From: Paulinella micropora
Taxonomy: Eukaryota > Cercozoa > Imbricatea > Euglyphida > Paulinellidae
Length of the DNA stretch: 25,570 nucleotides
Direction: 5' to 3'
NCBI GenBank assembly: GCA_019918135.1
Contig: WBZZ01007042.1
Span: 1 to 25,570, forward strand
Positions 16,365 to 25,570 of this stretch are shown in pieces. How positions within the stretch are numbered: position 1 is the first letter of the stretch; every line of letters starts with the position of its first letter. The position numbers and the translations under genes were made by a program. A model generated the notes under the pieces. The model was not told where the DNA came from. It made no database searches and saw only the letters and a program-made list of their open reading frames with translations.

Positions 16365-17284
16365 AGCAGCGCTTAGAGGCTGTCGATATGCCGGAACATG
16401 CGTTGTGCATTACTCAGGTCTACTGTGTGGATCTTGAGAGTGCATGCGATGTGACCAATGATACGTTGGCTAATATTAATATCGCAGGAGCGAGCTTCAT
16501 AACGTCCAATCGGGCGTGGTTGGATAAACATATGTTGCCGATTAAAGGAAGCATAGAAGGGGTGAATGGAAAAGCGAGGGCGGAGGTTACGGGAACGATG
16601 ATCTTGACCATTGAACTCTACTCCGGTAAGTCCTTTGACATTCAGTTCTATGTCTGTCCGGAATATTCGGGGGGATTGCTGATCGGGTTCAAGCAGCTCA
16701 ATAGGATGGATACATTAATTGACTGCCGGTCGGGCTTGGTGCACTATGGAATTAGTGAAGATGACGCGGAAGATATGGTTAGGGGGCGGACAGCTGTCCC
16801 TCTCTTTCATACGGATACTTACGCGGTATCATTCACCAAGCTAGGGGCGACAAAGGAGGATGACCCACATGCAATTGCGCGGGGCGCAAAGGTGCAGTTG
16901 GTTATACCAAAGCCATATCAGCACCCAGCATTGGACAACTATTACAAGGATTTCAAGCCAGAGTACCGCGGGCATGCGGGAAAGGCGAAGAAAGTTGTTC
17001 GACGTTGGGAAAAGGCAACGGTGGAGGACTTAATTCAGGGCCGGTGTGCTCAGATTATGGCCTGCGCTATGGAAGAACTTAACATGGAGGATGAGGCAGG
17101 GATGGACAGGTTCAGGGGTGGAAAGAAGGGGCCTTATGTGTTCCTTCAGAACCGATACTGCCTTCATGCTAAAGCATCACAGGCCAACAGGCACTTGTTT
17201 GAACCATTGATGTCGTTGCGGTTGTCAACAGGTGGAACGGAGGATGAAAAAAATTATGGATTTTGTGGGGAACATGTGGGGTGA
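16343..17284 (+). pseudogene. Retropepsin-like protease region with altered active site
   Basis: About 300 codons open without an ATG start. The line NINIAGASFITSNRAWL (about 16467-16517) aligns with the D-S/T-G-A active-site loop of retroviral-type aspartic proteases, but the aspartate position reads Ile. Further on, GGLLIGFKQLNRM followed by DCRSGLVHYG (about 16672-16749) matches the conserved (I/L)-(L/I)-G second motif and following strand. The remaining ~180 codons are a pol linker of unknown structure. The frame changes at an A7 run near 17247-17253. Confidence 0.6.
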
Positions 17285-19260
17285 CAAACCTCTTTGTCCA
17301 CGGAATTCTGGGGAGACGGCGAAGTTGCTCACGAAGTATTTCGAGGGTGACAAACCGTTCTCTATGGTCCTACCGTTTCATGATAAGGCATTATGGGCGG
17401 ATGAGGTTTTGGACCGGATGATGGATCACCCGATCCCAGTGCCATGTAGAAAGCAACATTTGGTGATTGCTTGTAGATTGGGTACTAGGGAACAGGGGTT
17501 GGCTTATCGAAACTCACTTAATGGGTGTGACCTTCAGAAGATACGGGAACAGGCGTTCACGTGCTTCACAGGGTTTTACACAAAAAGGGCGCCTATCCAG
17601 TATGCGATGATTCTGGATCGAATGGCAAACCTTGGGAAATGGGATGAGTTTTCGGAAGTCAAATACCATCAGAAGGAAGTGGAAATGCCCTCCGAGGATG
17701 GACTGGTGGAGGATGCGTGGTCGGACATGGCTGAGGCGCCCGAACTTAAGAGTCGGAAAGATGCTCAGTCATGGGATGACAGGATGGCTCAAATGCGGGC
17801 GTACTGGAAGGGGAATAAGGAAGATCTCAAGTGCCTTCAGGATGTGATGGCCAAGGAAAAGGAGATCTTTGATCCGCCTAGACCGGGCACGGTCAAGCAT
17901 TTTGAAGCTCATCTCAGGAAGATTCCTAAGATGAATATCACGCATGCCTCTAGGAGGTCTATCCTGGGCCGGAAGGAGGAGAGCATTGCCCAGGAAAAGG
18001 CAGAGGAGCTACAGGCTGATGATTTCACGGAGTTTTCAGACTCCCCGATTTCGTCACATGTACGCATGGTTCCTAAGCCGGATGGGGCACTAAGGTTTTG
18101 TGTGAATTACTATCGGGCGAACAAGATCATCGAGGGTGAGCGGTATCCGCTGCCTAAAATCGATGACTGTATGCGCAAGTTAAAACACGCAAAATTTTAC
18201 TCGGTATTGGACCTCAAAAATGGGTTCTGGCAGATCCCGCTCAGTAGGAAGAGCAGGTGGCTTACAGCGTTTGTGGTAGGGATGACGCTATACCAATGGA
18301 AGGTATTGCCAATGGGTTTGAGGAACTCGCCGGGCATATTTCAGGCAGCAATGCAGAAGATGCTGGGGCGGCAAATTGAGGATGGAAGGGCAGGTGGGTT
18401 ATGGAGAAATATGGGCAGAAGGCAGAGGATTACGCTTTCTGTTACATAGATGATATTATTATCTACTCCAATACCATGGAGGAACACCTAGCCCACATCC
18501 AGGATGTTTTCCGACGGGTGAGAGAGTTTGGTCTCAAGGTGAACTTGGACAAGTGCCAGTTTGCCACCCGACAGGTTACATACCTAGGATATGATACCTC
18601 GAATGGGACGGTAGCGATTGCGGGTAAAAAGAGGGATGCTGTGGAAGGCATTAAGCTGCCTCAGACGCGATCGGAATTATTCTCCTTCATTGCGCTTGCG
18701 CAATATTACAGTCAGTTCTTTCCGAATTGGTCGGATACGGTTAAGCCGTTAAGAGAGCTGTACTTGAAAGGCGATATACGGGAATGGACGCCTAAACAGG
18801 AGGAGACGTTCGAGTTCATTAAGGAAATGTTGACTCGTGATCCCAAGTTCAACAAGGACTGCATCTTGATGATGCCGGATGTTGACAAACAGTATGTGCT
18901 AGATACCGATGCGTCTAAGTACGCGGTCGGGGCGGTCTTACAGCAATACGATGATAAGGGGGTCTTACGGCCGATCATGTACTTGAGCCGAAAGCTCAAT
19001 AAGGCAGAACAAAACTACTGTACAAGGCAGAGGGAGGCCTTGGCGGTGGTTTGGTCGTTTATAAGACTCAGGGAATACTTATGGGGGTCACGGGATATCG
19101 TGGTAAGAACGGACCACCAGAATCTTATGTGGTTGATGACGAACGATTGCACAGGCAGGTTGGCCAGGTGGCAAGCCTTGCTGTCGTATTATGACTTCAC
19201 CGTCAAGTACATTCCCGGCAAGAAGAATATTGTGGCTGACTCTTTGTCAAGGGTCAATTA
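17232..19260 (+). pseudogene. Reverse transcriptase and RNase H domains, one frameshift
   Basis: After a ~210-codon linker, RT starts near 17890. HVRMVPKPDGALRFCVNYY, YPLPKIDDCMRKL, and VLDLKNGFWQIPL with the first catalytic Asp are in one frame. The frame then shifts between about 18340 and 18420. The YIDD catalytic box (CYIDDIIIYS, 18440-18469) and the thumb are in the next frame. RNase H follows: DTDASKYAVGAVLQQ (from 18904), REALAVVWSFIRLREYL with its Glu, VRTDHQNLMWL, and IVADSLSR with its Asp near 19253. These are typical Ty3/gypsy RT-RH motifs. The frameshift lies between the first Asp and the YIDD box, so no single frame makes a complete RT. Confidence 0.85.
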
Positions 19261-19672
19261 CTCAACACCGTCCGCATGTCTGGCTGCGATGCAGCAGATG
19301 GACGAGTTCGAGGATTTGGCGTTGAGGAAGAATCAAAAGGATATCTTGCCGGCGAACATGATCTTCTATGCCAATAAGGCTCACCCAGGCTCTAGTCGGA
19401 AGGAGTCTGGGGTGATGGAGGCAAGGAAGGGGGAATATAAGAGGGTCATGTTGTCTCAGTTGGAACGGGAGGTTGGCCAAGCGGAGTGTTGTACGGAACA
19501 CTTTGCGGAGGAGGCTGTGCAACACCTGAGGGAATATGAGGCTGAGAAAGCCGCTATTCTGGATGAGGATAAGGTGGAGCATGAGTGCTACTGTTGCCTG
19601 GGGCACGCGGCACCGGCCGTCCGAACCTACGTGGAAGACCCGGCGGGGAGACGGCTCCAGAGCCGGAGGTGA
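19261..19672 (+). pseudogene. RNase H - integrase connection region
   Basis: Continuation of the RT/RNase H frame to a stop at 19670-19672. It is Glu/Lys-rich and helical, with a Cys cluster (ECYCCLGH). The downstream integrase N-terminal part is in another frame, with the shift somewhere in 19585-19672. No domain is recognised. Confidence 0.5.
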
Positions 19673-19674
19673 CC

Positions 19675-21016
19675 TCAATGGAGCCGGGGAAGGCTATGGA
19701 TCGGTCGGAGCCGGACTCCAGACCTCAAGTGGGAATCCAGGTAGAGGACGGTACAGTGCGTATCGCGTCCGTGGAGGCCTGGAGACAGTGCCAGAGGGCC
19801 GATGGGGAGTACAAGGACTTGATCCGGTACTTCATGGCAAAGGACGAGCTGTTGCTGACGGAGAGAATCCGAACACAGCTTAAGACTCTGGCATGGCGGG
19901 ATGGTCTCCTGTGGTATATGGGCAAAACCGCGGAGACGGCCAAGAACCCGGAAAAGTGGGTTTTGTGGGTCCCAGCTAAACTGAGACAGATGATCTACGT
20001 AGCGTCGCACGTGATCCCGTTGGTTAATCACCCGGGGTGCAAGGACGCAGTGCATTATCAAACGGAGGTTCTGGTGGGAAGGAATGGATAAGTTCGTTAA
20101 GGAAAGGGTCAAGGGCTGCACGACCTGTCAGATGAACAAACGGCACCCAGTGGAAGGGAAAATCCCGGTTGGAAAATTACATTGCTGGAAAGGCTCTTTG
20201 AGTTCCTGCATGTGGACCACGTGGGACCGTTGCCGCCGGTGGGGCCGGCGAAGGATAAGTTCTTGATGACGGTCATTGACAGGGCGAGCAATTACGTTTG
20301 GGCGATACCAGTGCCTGACACAACGGCGGAGACGACAGCCAGGGAGCTGATCGATCGAGTCCTATGTGTGGTAGGGGTCCCCAAGACAATCTGCTCAGAC
20401 AAGGGGCCAGCCTTTGACAACGAGCTAATGGAAAGGCTCGCGAACCTTTACGGGGTTCACTGGCAGTACGTTACACCGTACAATCCGAGGGCTAATGGCA
20501 AAATTGAGCGGGTGCATAGACCACTCAAGTCGGCTCTAAGGACCTACTGCAAGAAGAGTCAGCTCTTGTGGAGAGAGGTGGTCCCGAGCTTTGTTTTCGC
20601 TATGAACGCGATGCCATCGAAGGCTCTTGGAGCGGGGGCGGAATGTAGATCCCCATATCAGGTGGTATACGGGCAGGAGCCAGTGATGCCCCAGCACTTG
20701 ATATATCAGGATGGGCCTGGGCTTATGATGGATGAGGATGAGCTGTGGGGGGTTCGTATGCGTGTGTCCATAGAGGCCATGCAAGCGGTACGGCAAGCGA
20801 GGCTGGCGGAACAGACCCGTCAGCTGAGCAAAGAACCCTTGGAACAGGACTTGTCTATGGTAACCTATAAGCCGGGTGACATTGTCATGTTGTATTACCA
20901 AGGGCATATCTTCAAAGATGTTTGTCCACTGGAAGGGGCCTTATCAGGTGGTGCAACAGACTGGGCCGTTTAACTATCGGATACGAGGCAGGGGGGAGAA
21001 CAAGATTGTCAATGTT
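19675..21016 (+). pseudogene. Integrase: zinc-binding, DDE core and GPY/F module, several frameshifts
   Basis: The HHCC region is split: the histidines (SHVIPLVNHPGC, about 20005-20040) lie in one frame, and KGCTTCQMNK (about 20110-20140) lies in the next after a shift near 20070-20085. After another shift near 20165-20185 the catalytic core is continuous: FLHVDHVGPLPP (first Asp), CSDKGPAFDNE (second Asp, about 20395), and NPRANGKIERVHR (the Glu about 20503). The 35-residue spacing of the second Asp and Glu fits the D,D35E pattern. A shift near 20923 leads to VHWKGPYQVVQQTGPFNYRI, the GPY/F module of gypsy integrases. A TGA at 21017-21019 then interrupts the same frame. Confidence 0.8.
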
Positions 21017-21019
21017 TGA

Positions 21020-21931
21020 CGCCTCATCAAGTACGATCCGTTTCTCATGGAGAACGAGACGCTCCAAGAAGCGCTCGTCAGGGAAAAGGGGGAGTTTCAA
21101 GACCCTCCTAAGTTGGGAACGGATAAGGAACCCGATGGTGGGAAGCCCGGGGACCGAAAGGGTCAGGAGGGGAGGAAGGCACGGGCCCCTGAAGAGGGTG
21201 TCGGCCAGATAAGCTCCAAAGGGCCTGAGGTTGGGAAAAAGGGGTCAGATACAAGTCGCAAGCCACCCACAGAGGCGGCGAAGAGGGCGGCGGATAATGA
21301 TCTGATCTACTCGGAACCTGGAAGTAGGCCGGGTAAACGCGGGAGGCGGGATGTGCAGGCGGGGCCGGAGGAGCCAGTGGTGCCCTCGCGGGTGGACGTC
21401 AAGCACAAGTTATGGAAGGAGGGTAATGAGGCACTAGAAATGACATGGGTTCTGGGTCGGTTCTATTTGGTCAGGCCCCCGACTAGGTTCGTTGCAAAGG
21501 GAGACAAGGATACTTTCTTTGTGATGAAGGTTGTGGGACTGGCAGAGGACTCGAGGAAGACTCGATCGTCAAGGAGTGCGCTCAAAAACCTTCCGCCTAT
21601 GCTGCAGTTATACCGGTCTTGGGATAAGGATACGGTTGACAACCGGATGTACCGCGAGTGTGTCCCGGTATGGTGGGATGCTGCAAATAGGGAGGTATGG
21701 GATGCCAAAATTGATCCAGCCACATGGAAGGGTGACAGGGATCACGAGGCATGGACCATATCAGCGTGGCCGAGGGGAGTGCTTGATTGCCCCTTCGAGT
21801 TGCACGACGGGCACATTCCACAGAAGGTTTGGGACTTGCTCAAGCAAAGCGGGCTTGACTTAAGGCTAATCGGGGGTGCACATGCAACTGAAACGGTGCG
21901 GGGGAAGAAGCATCCGAGCCTAAAGGGATAA
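21020..21931 (+). pseudogene. C-terminal extension of pol after the GPY/F module
   Basis: Past the in-frame TGA, the same frame (RLIKYDPFLMENE onward) stays open for about 300 codons to the stop at 21929-21931; its first ATG is 21047. It has a Lys/Gly/Pro-rich low-complexity first half with nuclear-localisation-like basic patches (KRGRRD), then a globular part with many Trp (VPVWWDAANREVWDAKIDPA, DHEAWTISAWPRGVLD). It is not recognised as a chromodomain. It is either an unusually long integrase tail or a separate accessory ORF of this element lineage. Confidence 0.5.
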
Positions 21932-22493
21932 GGGGCATCCGGGATGCAACTTTAAAAAGAAGGAACGGAAAAGCGGGTCGGAGGGCAGTTGGGCACAAAT
22001 TGACCATAGTGTGTGGGATAAACAGTACTGAGGGTCCTACTCAACTTTAAAACTTTACGGGCACAGTACAAGGGAACTCGGCGAAAAGGCCATCGTCGTT
22101 TTAAGGGTTGGACTTTGGGGTTCGGTCAATTCGGACTTCAGGGCCAAGGCACCATTCACATTTGACGGATTAGACAGGGTCTGGCTGGTGGTCGGCCAGA
22201 CTATGGGTCTGTGACTTCGGGAAATCGCGCGCGTAGGGTTGAAGACGTGAGCTGGTCGAGTGCCATGATTCACGATCTTCGGGCAACAATAAGTCTCGGA
22301 ACTTAGCCCACATGAAGCACAAGCCTTTAATCTGTTGGATGGCTCTTGATAAGATTTGATCAGGGGTCGAGCTAGGGTAGCTCTTGGGATGGTGGACGAT
22401 CGGCTGGGATTCCCGAAAAAGCCGGTACTGAGGAGATTATACGAGATGTAGTCTCCGGTGGTATTACTCCAGGATTGAGATCCGAGCGATCTC
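21932..22493. other. Retroelement 3' untranslated region
   Basis: Stretch of about 560 bases between the last pol stop and the polypurine tract. No convincing ORF is present; an antisense open frame at 22055-22534 has no recognisable features and crosses the LTR start. Nothing else is seen in it. Confidence 0.5.
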
Positions 22494-22510
22494 AAAGGAG
22501 GGGGAAGGGG
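22494..22510 (+). promoter_or_regulatory. Polypurine tract (plus-strand primer)
   Basis: A 17-base all-purine run (AAAGGAGGGGGAAGGGG) ends 5 bases before the TGTAACACCC start of the LTR. In LTR retroelements such a tract resists RNase H and primes plus-strand DNA just upstream of the 3' LTR. Confidence 0.8.
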
Positions 22511-22515
22511 TGCTA

Positions 22516-23270
22516 TGTAACACCCACGGTACACTACATCGTTTATACGCTATTGGGGCTTTACGGGAATTTACTCTTGGAAGTATTTTCTTGTTATTAA
22601 ATGTAATTTAAGATGAATTCTTACATTTCCGGTTCTGATTAATATATCCGGTTTTAATGTTGTAGTAGGATAAGGAATATGGAGGAAAAGTAGGAAGCTT
22701 GGACCCCCATAGGACCTTAAAACCTACATTTTACACTTAACCGTTTACCGGCGTGGAGAGGGTTATTAGGATGCAGAATACACAGTTGTGTAGCATCCAT
22801 ATGGAATAACCTCTCACATTAATAGCGTTGACCCGATCCTTCTACAGTACATGTAGTAACCGTTTGAAGTTCTGGAAAAAGGTCACGGAAAAACCGTGAA
22901 ATTTGGCCTTTTTTCCCGTGACTGGGAATTTACGGCTAAATAAGGGGAAACGCACTTATGGGTTGTGGTTTGTGGTGTGTTTTGGCATTTGTGCAGGTTA
23001 CGGACGTAACGCATCATGTCAGGGAACCAGTCGAAGGGACACTCCGGTTTGACCGGTGTTTTCCCTCTGGCTTGTTGTTTGGGTTCATTCCTGACAACCC
23101 TTTCTGGAATAGAAGTGGTCGTTAGTAGTGAACCAGTTGTGTTCAATTATTAAAATTCCTTTGTTACTTTTTCATTGAGCTCGTAAGGGTAGACCTCCGG
23201 TCTTAATACAGTTTTCCCTCTCCTTGTGTGTGTTTGTTAAGCACTCCTCTGGCTCGACAATGTGTCGACA
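22516..23270 (+). repeat. 3' LTR of the gypsy element (right end uncertain)
   Basis: Starts with TGTAACACCC directly after the polypurine tract. The region is AT-richer than pol and contains a TATA-like CTAAATAAG at about 22935-22943 that could be the LTR promoter. The end at ..GTCGACA (23270) is chosen only because LTRs end in CA; other CA ends nearby are possible, and no second LTR is in the window for comparison. The target-site duplication cannot be determined. Confidence 0.55.
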
Positions 23271-24482
23271 ATCATACTAGTGAGCCCCCTAATGTTTCCG
23301 TCCCACTGAGTACACTTTCTATGCACCTTACACACTCCAAACACACTGCTTGAGGTGTCAAAGTCGTACACACAACGAGTGTCTTGTCGTGCCGCTTTAT
23401 GGACCTCTGTGCAAGATTTCACTGTTGTTTTTGTGCACTGCAAGCTGCTAACACCTCCCCAACTCCTTTCCTACACTCCTCCACTACCTTTCCTTCTTTC
23501 TTTGCTTAGGGGAGTGGCTTTTTTCAAATTGCTGAATTGAAATTTGGAGGATATAAAAATCTAGGCTGGGACTCCACTTTTGTCGGTTATAATCAAAAGA
23601 TCTTATTTAATGCAAGCCGGGGTATTTATCCTTCCAATTCCACAGCACTCTGAAAATAACCTAATCTTCCTCCTCAACAAAGAGAGAAAACCAGTATGGC
23701 GGAAAATGTAGGAGACTGTCAGAGCCAAGCAACAAAAAGGAAAAAGAGATGCATTTCCCAGTGTCACCCCTAACGATAATATTATACAGCTTAAAAAAGT
23801 AGTACCGGTTATGAATAGTAATATTATCGTTTTTATCCGGCTCAAAAGTATATAAATAAAAACGGATATAAGTACATCTTAAAGAGATATAGCTCTTCTA
23901 TACATCACTGTGTATAGGGGTATAAGAAAATGTCGCATATTTACCTATCTGCGCCTACAGGCCCACCCCCGGTGAATGACAATTACATATTTTTACCTAT
24001 ATCACTCTAAGTGTAACGGTGAATTTAATGCTTTTGCGGTCTGGGGTTGTGATGTTTCAAGTACTACGGTAGTGACGTGTCATTATTCAAATATCTAAGT
24101 AAAAGTAAGTTCCGAACCCTCTCGTCTAGTGGTGTGTGCCCCGACTCAGCTAGTTTTCGATTTCGTTCAGAAGTCGCGGCCAATAACTTCAAACAGTCTG
24201 ATCAATTAAAAAATTCAGCTATGAATTGAAGTTGCCTGTTTCCCCATATCACTGCGGCCTTTTTGTCTTTTTCAAGTTATCGTCAGTGACACAGTCATAG
24301 CGGTAAATTTGTTGACAAGGACCGTGCCGTGACTTAGAGTCAGGTAAAATGAGCACCGCTAATTCAGTAGAGTCACGAGTCATGACTGGGGGAACCTTTT
24401 TCCACTGAAAGCAACATCTGTTTTTTAATAGTATCAATATTAGGCTCCCCCTTCAATTATTATCACGTGTCGATTCGCCGGT
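23271..24482. other. AT-rich DNA without recognised genes
   Basis: About 1.2 kb of AT-rich sequence. The short open frames (at most about 80 codons) have no recognisable domains. Apart from the 13-base inverted repeat at 23772-23831, no structured feature is recognised. Confidence 0.5.
23772..23831. repeat. 13-base perfect inverted repeat
   Basis: AACGATAATATTA (23772-23784) and its exact reverse complement TAATATTATCGTT (23819-23831) flank 34 bases. It may form a hairpin or be the termini of a very small MITE-like element. No clear target duplication beyond TA-rich sequence is seen. Confidence 0.6.
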
Positions 24483-24540
24483 TTAAAAATAATATTATTA
24501 TTAATAATAATATAATATTAATAAAACATATATTAATACA
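24483..24540. repeat. AT/AAT-rich simple sequence
   Basis: Degenerate AAT/ATT repeats with interruptions, probably a decayed microsatellite of the same (AAT)n type as those at 24692 and 25046. Confidence 0.6.
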
Positions 24541-24620
24541 AATCGTGACGAAAATTACCAATTGGTAATCCCAGTGAAAGTATATAACAGTGATGACTGG
24601 CATAGCATTAGCTGTCACCT

Positions 24621-24690
24621 ACCGACGGGAATCGAACTGGCGACAGGGCCCAGATGGTAGAACTTGACCACTGGGCTATCACTGTGTCCA
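24621..24690 (-). repeat. tRNA-derived short repeat, copy 1
   Basis: On the minus strand this 70-base segment has a pol III A box (TAGCCCAGTGG) and, about 29 bases on, a B box (AGTTCGATTCC), the spacing of a tRNA-type promoter. It is nearly identical (one difference) to 24976-25045. Stem pairing is too poor for a functional tRNA, so a SINE head or tRNA relic is likely. It lies directly beside an (AAT)n tract. Confidence 0.7.
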
Positions 24691-24691
24691 A

Positions 24692-24706
24692 AATAATAAT
24701 AATAAC

Positions 24707-24764
<58 letters not shown>

Positions 24765-24776
24765 GTAATAATAATA
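24692..24776. repeat. (AAT)n microsatellite
   Basis: About 28 AAT units with a few interruptions (AAC, AGT). It adjoins the tRNA-like copy 1. Confidence 0.95.
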
Positions 24777-24909
24777 GTGCTTCTCTGTCAATGGCTGATG
24801 CATTTCTGCACATGCGCCTCCATCGTCTCACCCGTGAGGGGAGTACGAAGAATTGACGATAAGCTCTAATGACACCCCCGCAAGGGCAGTTCCAACACTT
24901 CCAGACGGG

Positions 24910-24972
24910 CCGGTATGTTCAATGAAAATACTGGTCCAGAAATAGACCGGTATGTTCAATGAAAATACTGGT
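24910..24972. repeat. 26-base direct repeat, two copies
   Basis: CCGGTATGTTCAATGAAAAT followed by ACTGGT occurs at 24910-24935 and 24947-24972, separated by 11 bases. Each copy starts CCGGTA and ends TACTGGT, which are near-inverted ends. The second copy abuts the tRNA-like repeat copy 2. Confidence 0.85.
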
Positions 24973-24975
24973 GGC

Positions 24976-25044
24976 ACCGACGGGAATCGAACTGGCGACA
25001 GGGCCCAGATGGTAGAACTTGACCACTGGGCTATCACGGTGTCC

Positions 25045-25045
<1 letters not shown>
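24976..25045 (-). repeat. tRNA-derived short repeat, copy 2
   Basis: Same 70-base unit as 24621-24690, with A and B boxes on the minus strand. Here the flanks permit a better acceptor-like stem (CACCG with CGGTG), so this copy is closer to the ancestral tRNA shape. It is again followed on the plus strand by (AAT)n. Confidence 0.7.

Positions 25046-25114
<69 letters not shown>
25046..25114. repeat. (AAT)n microsatellite, second tract
   Basis: About 22 near-perfect AAT units beside tRNA-like copy 2, matching the arrangement at 24692-24776. Confidence 0.95.
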
Positions 25115-25570
25115 TTTACTATATCTGAGGCGTACTGATTCAGCTAATTGCATATCCTCAACGGACATAAGCCTCCAATACCCTTGTTCGAGGTCCTCCA
25201 CCCCCCCGTGTCAGTCTCTCGCCTGATGATCGGGGCCACCGATGGAGCTCCTGAGGGCAAGACTGCACTAAACCGAGGTTATTCCGCAGTCCCAGCAACC
25301 TCTTGCAAGACGTCACCGAATGTGCAAGTGCATACACCAAGCGCGGTTGCTAGAGCTGCCTCGAAACCCCACCCATACAATCTGGTGTCTGCTGGGTCCT
25401 GGGCTATCAACCAGCATATGCGGAGTTTAAGATCTTTTACGCGCGCAACGACCCTCCTCCCCAGCATCTACCACCAAAGGGTTATGAGTTGGCGTCACAG
25501 TTTAACGCCCTGAGGCCATTGGGCTGAACTCTGTTTAGCAAGTGTGACTAGGTTTTTTCATCGGGATTTC
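25115..25570. other. Unassigned sequence at the right edge
   Basis: This part is less AT-rich than the preceding DNA. Both strands have short open frames (60-121 codons) with no recognisable motif. It may be the edge of another repeat or gene that continues outside the window. Confidence 0.4.

Larger units (their letters stand above)
15175..23270 (+). mobile_element. Ty3/gypsy-type LTR retrotransposon, 5'-truncated and decayed
   Basis: Domain order gag - protease - RT - RNase H - integrase - extra C-terminal domain - PPT - 3' LTR is that of Ty3/gypsy (Metaviridae-like) elements. The 5' LTR, leader and start of gag are absent. The left limit is where antisense LRR coding ends and acidic gag coding begins (about 15165-15185). 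The right limit is uncertain, because with only one LTR no LTR pair can be compared. At least eight frame changes and two in-frame stops (TAA 15303-15305, TGA 21017-21019) make it non-autonomous as written. No chromodomain is recognised after the GPY/F module. Confidence 0.85.

Noticed and set aside
23772..23831. Circular ssDNA virus-type replication origin (TAATATTA in a stem-loop)
   Set aside because: The motif sits in the stem, not the loop, the nonanucleotide is incomplete and no Rep gene is nearby.
24654..24869. ORFs of poly-Ile or poly-Tyr over the microsatellite
   Set aside because: Pure translation of (AAT)n repeats.
24621..25045. Functional tRNA genes
   Set aside because: A and B boxes are present, but D- and T-stem pairing is poor and no clear anticodon stem forms.

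Overview
The window looks like eukaryotic DNA made of three compositionally different parts. From 1 to about 15,170 lies a very GC-rich, intron-poor, tightly packed gene island. From about 15,170 to about 23,270 lies a decayed Ty3/gypsy-type LTR retrotransposon. From there to the end lies AT-rich DNA with (AAT)n microsatellites, two tRNA-derived short repeats and no convincing gene. No bacterial features (Shine-Dalgarno operons, rRNA, IS elements) are seen. AATAAA/ATTAAA signals, a retroelement and SINE-like repeats all indicate a eukaryotic chromosome.

The GC-rich island carries nine recognisable gene units. They are a SMARCAL1-type SNF2 helicase (+, entering from the left edge, broken); a kinase-like protein (-, one break in a C10 run); an F-box-like/LRR protein (+, one break); a predicted N-myristoylated protein with a Cys/His-rich end (+, one break); a type I membrane protein (-, intact); a GNAT acetyltransferase fused to an unknown domain (+, intact); an F-box/LRR protein (-, one stop and two frameshifts); a helical, proline-repeat, coiled-coil RING protein (+, intact); and an LRR protein (-) cut off at the retroelement border. 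Genes are arranged as convergent pairs sharing short or overlapping 3' ends, separated by long G/C-tract-rich divergent spacers. One spacer holds about 1 kb of G-run tandem repeats. This compact layout, plus the ubiquitin-related (F-box, RING), helicase and acetyltransferase content, resembles the accessory part of a large dsDNA virus genome. It could therefore be an endogenous viral segment. That is an inference: no capsid, DNA polymerase or packaging gene lies in the window.

The retroelement has its 5' end missing. It starts inside gag, exactly where the last LRR gene loses its N-terminus, and then runs through gag, protease-like, reverse transcriptase, RNase H, integrase with GPY/F module, a C-terminal extra domain, a polypurine tract and a TGTAACA-starting 3' LTR. 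Its reading frame changes many times and contains two in-frame stops.

The key open question is whether the frequent frame changes in both parts are true decay or assembly errors (several fall in G or C homopolymers), and whether the GC-rich/retroelement border is a real integration point or a chimera. Three long intact ORFs next to heavily broken ones argue that not everything is error.
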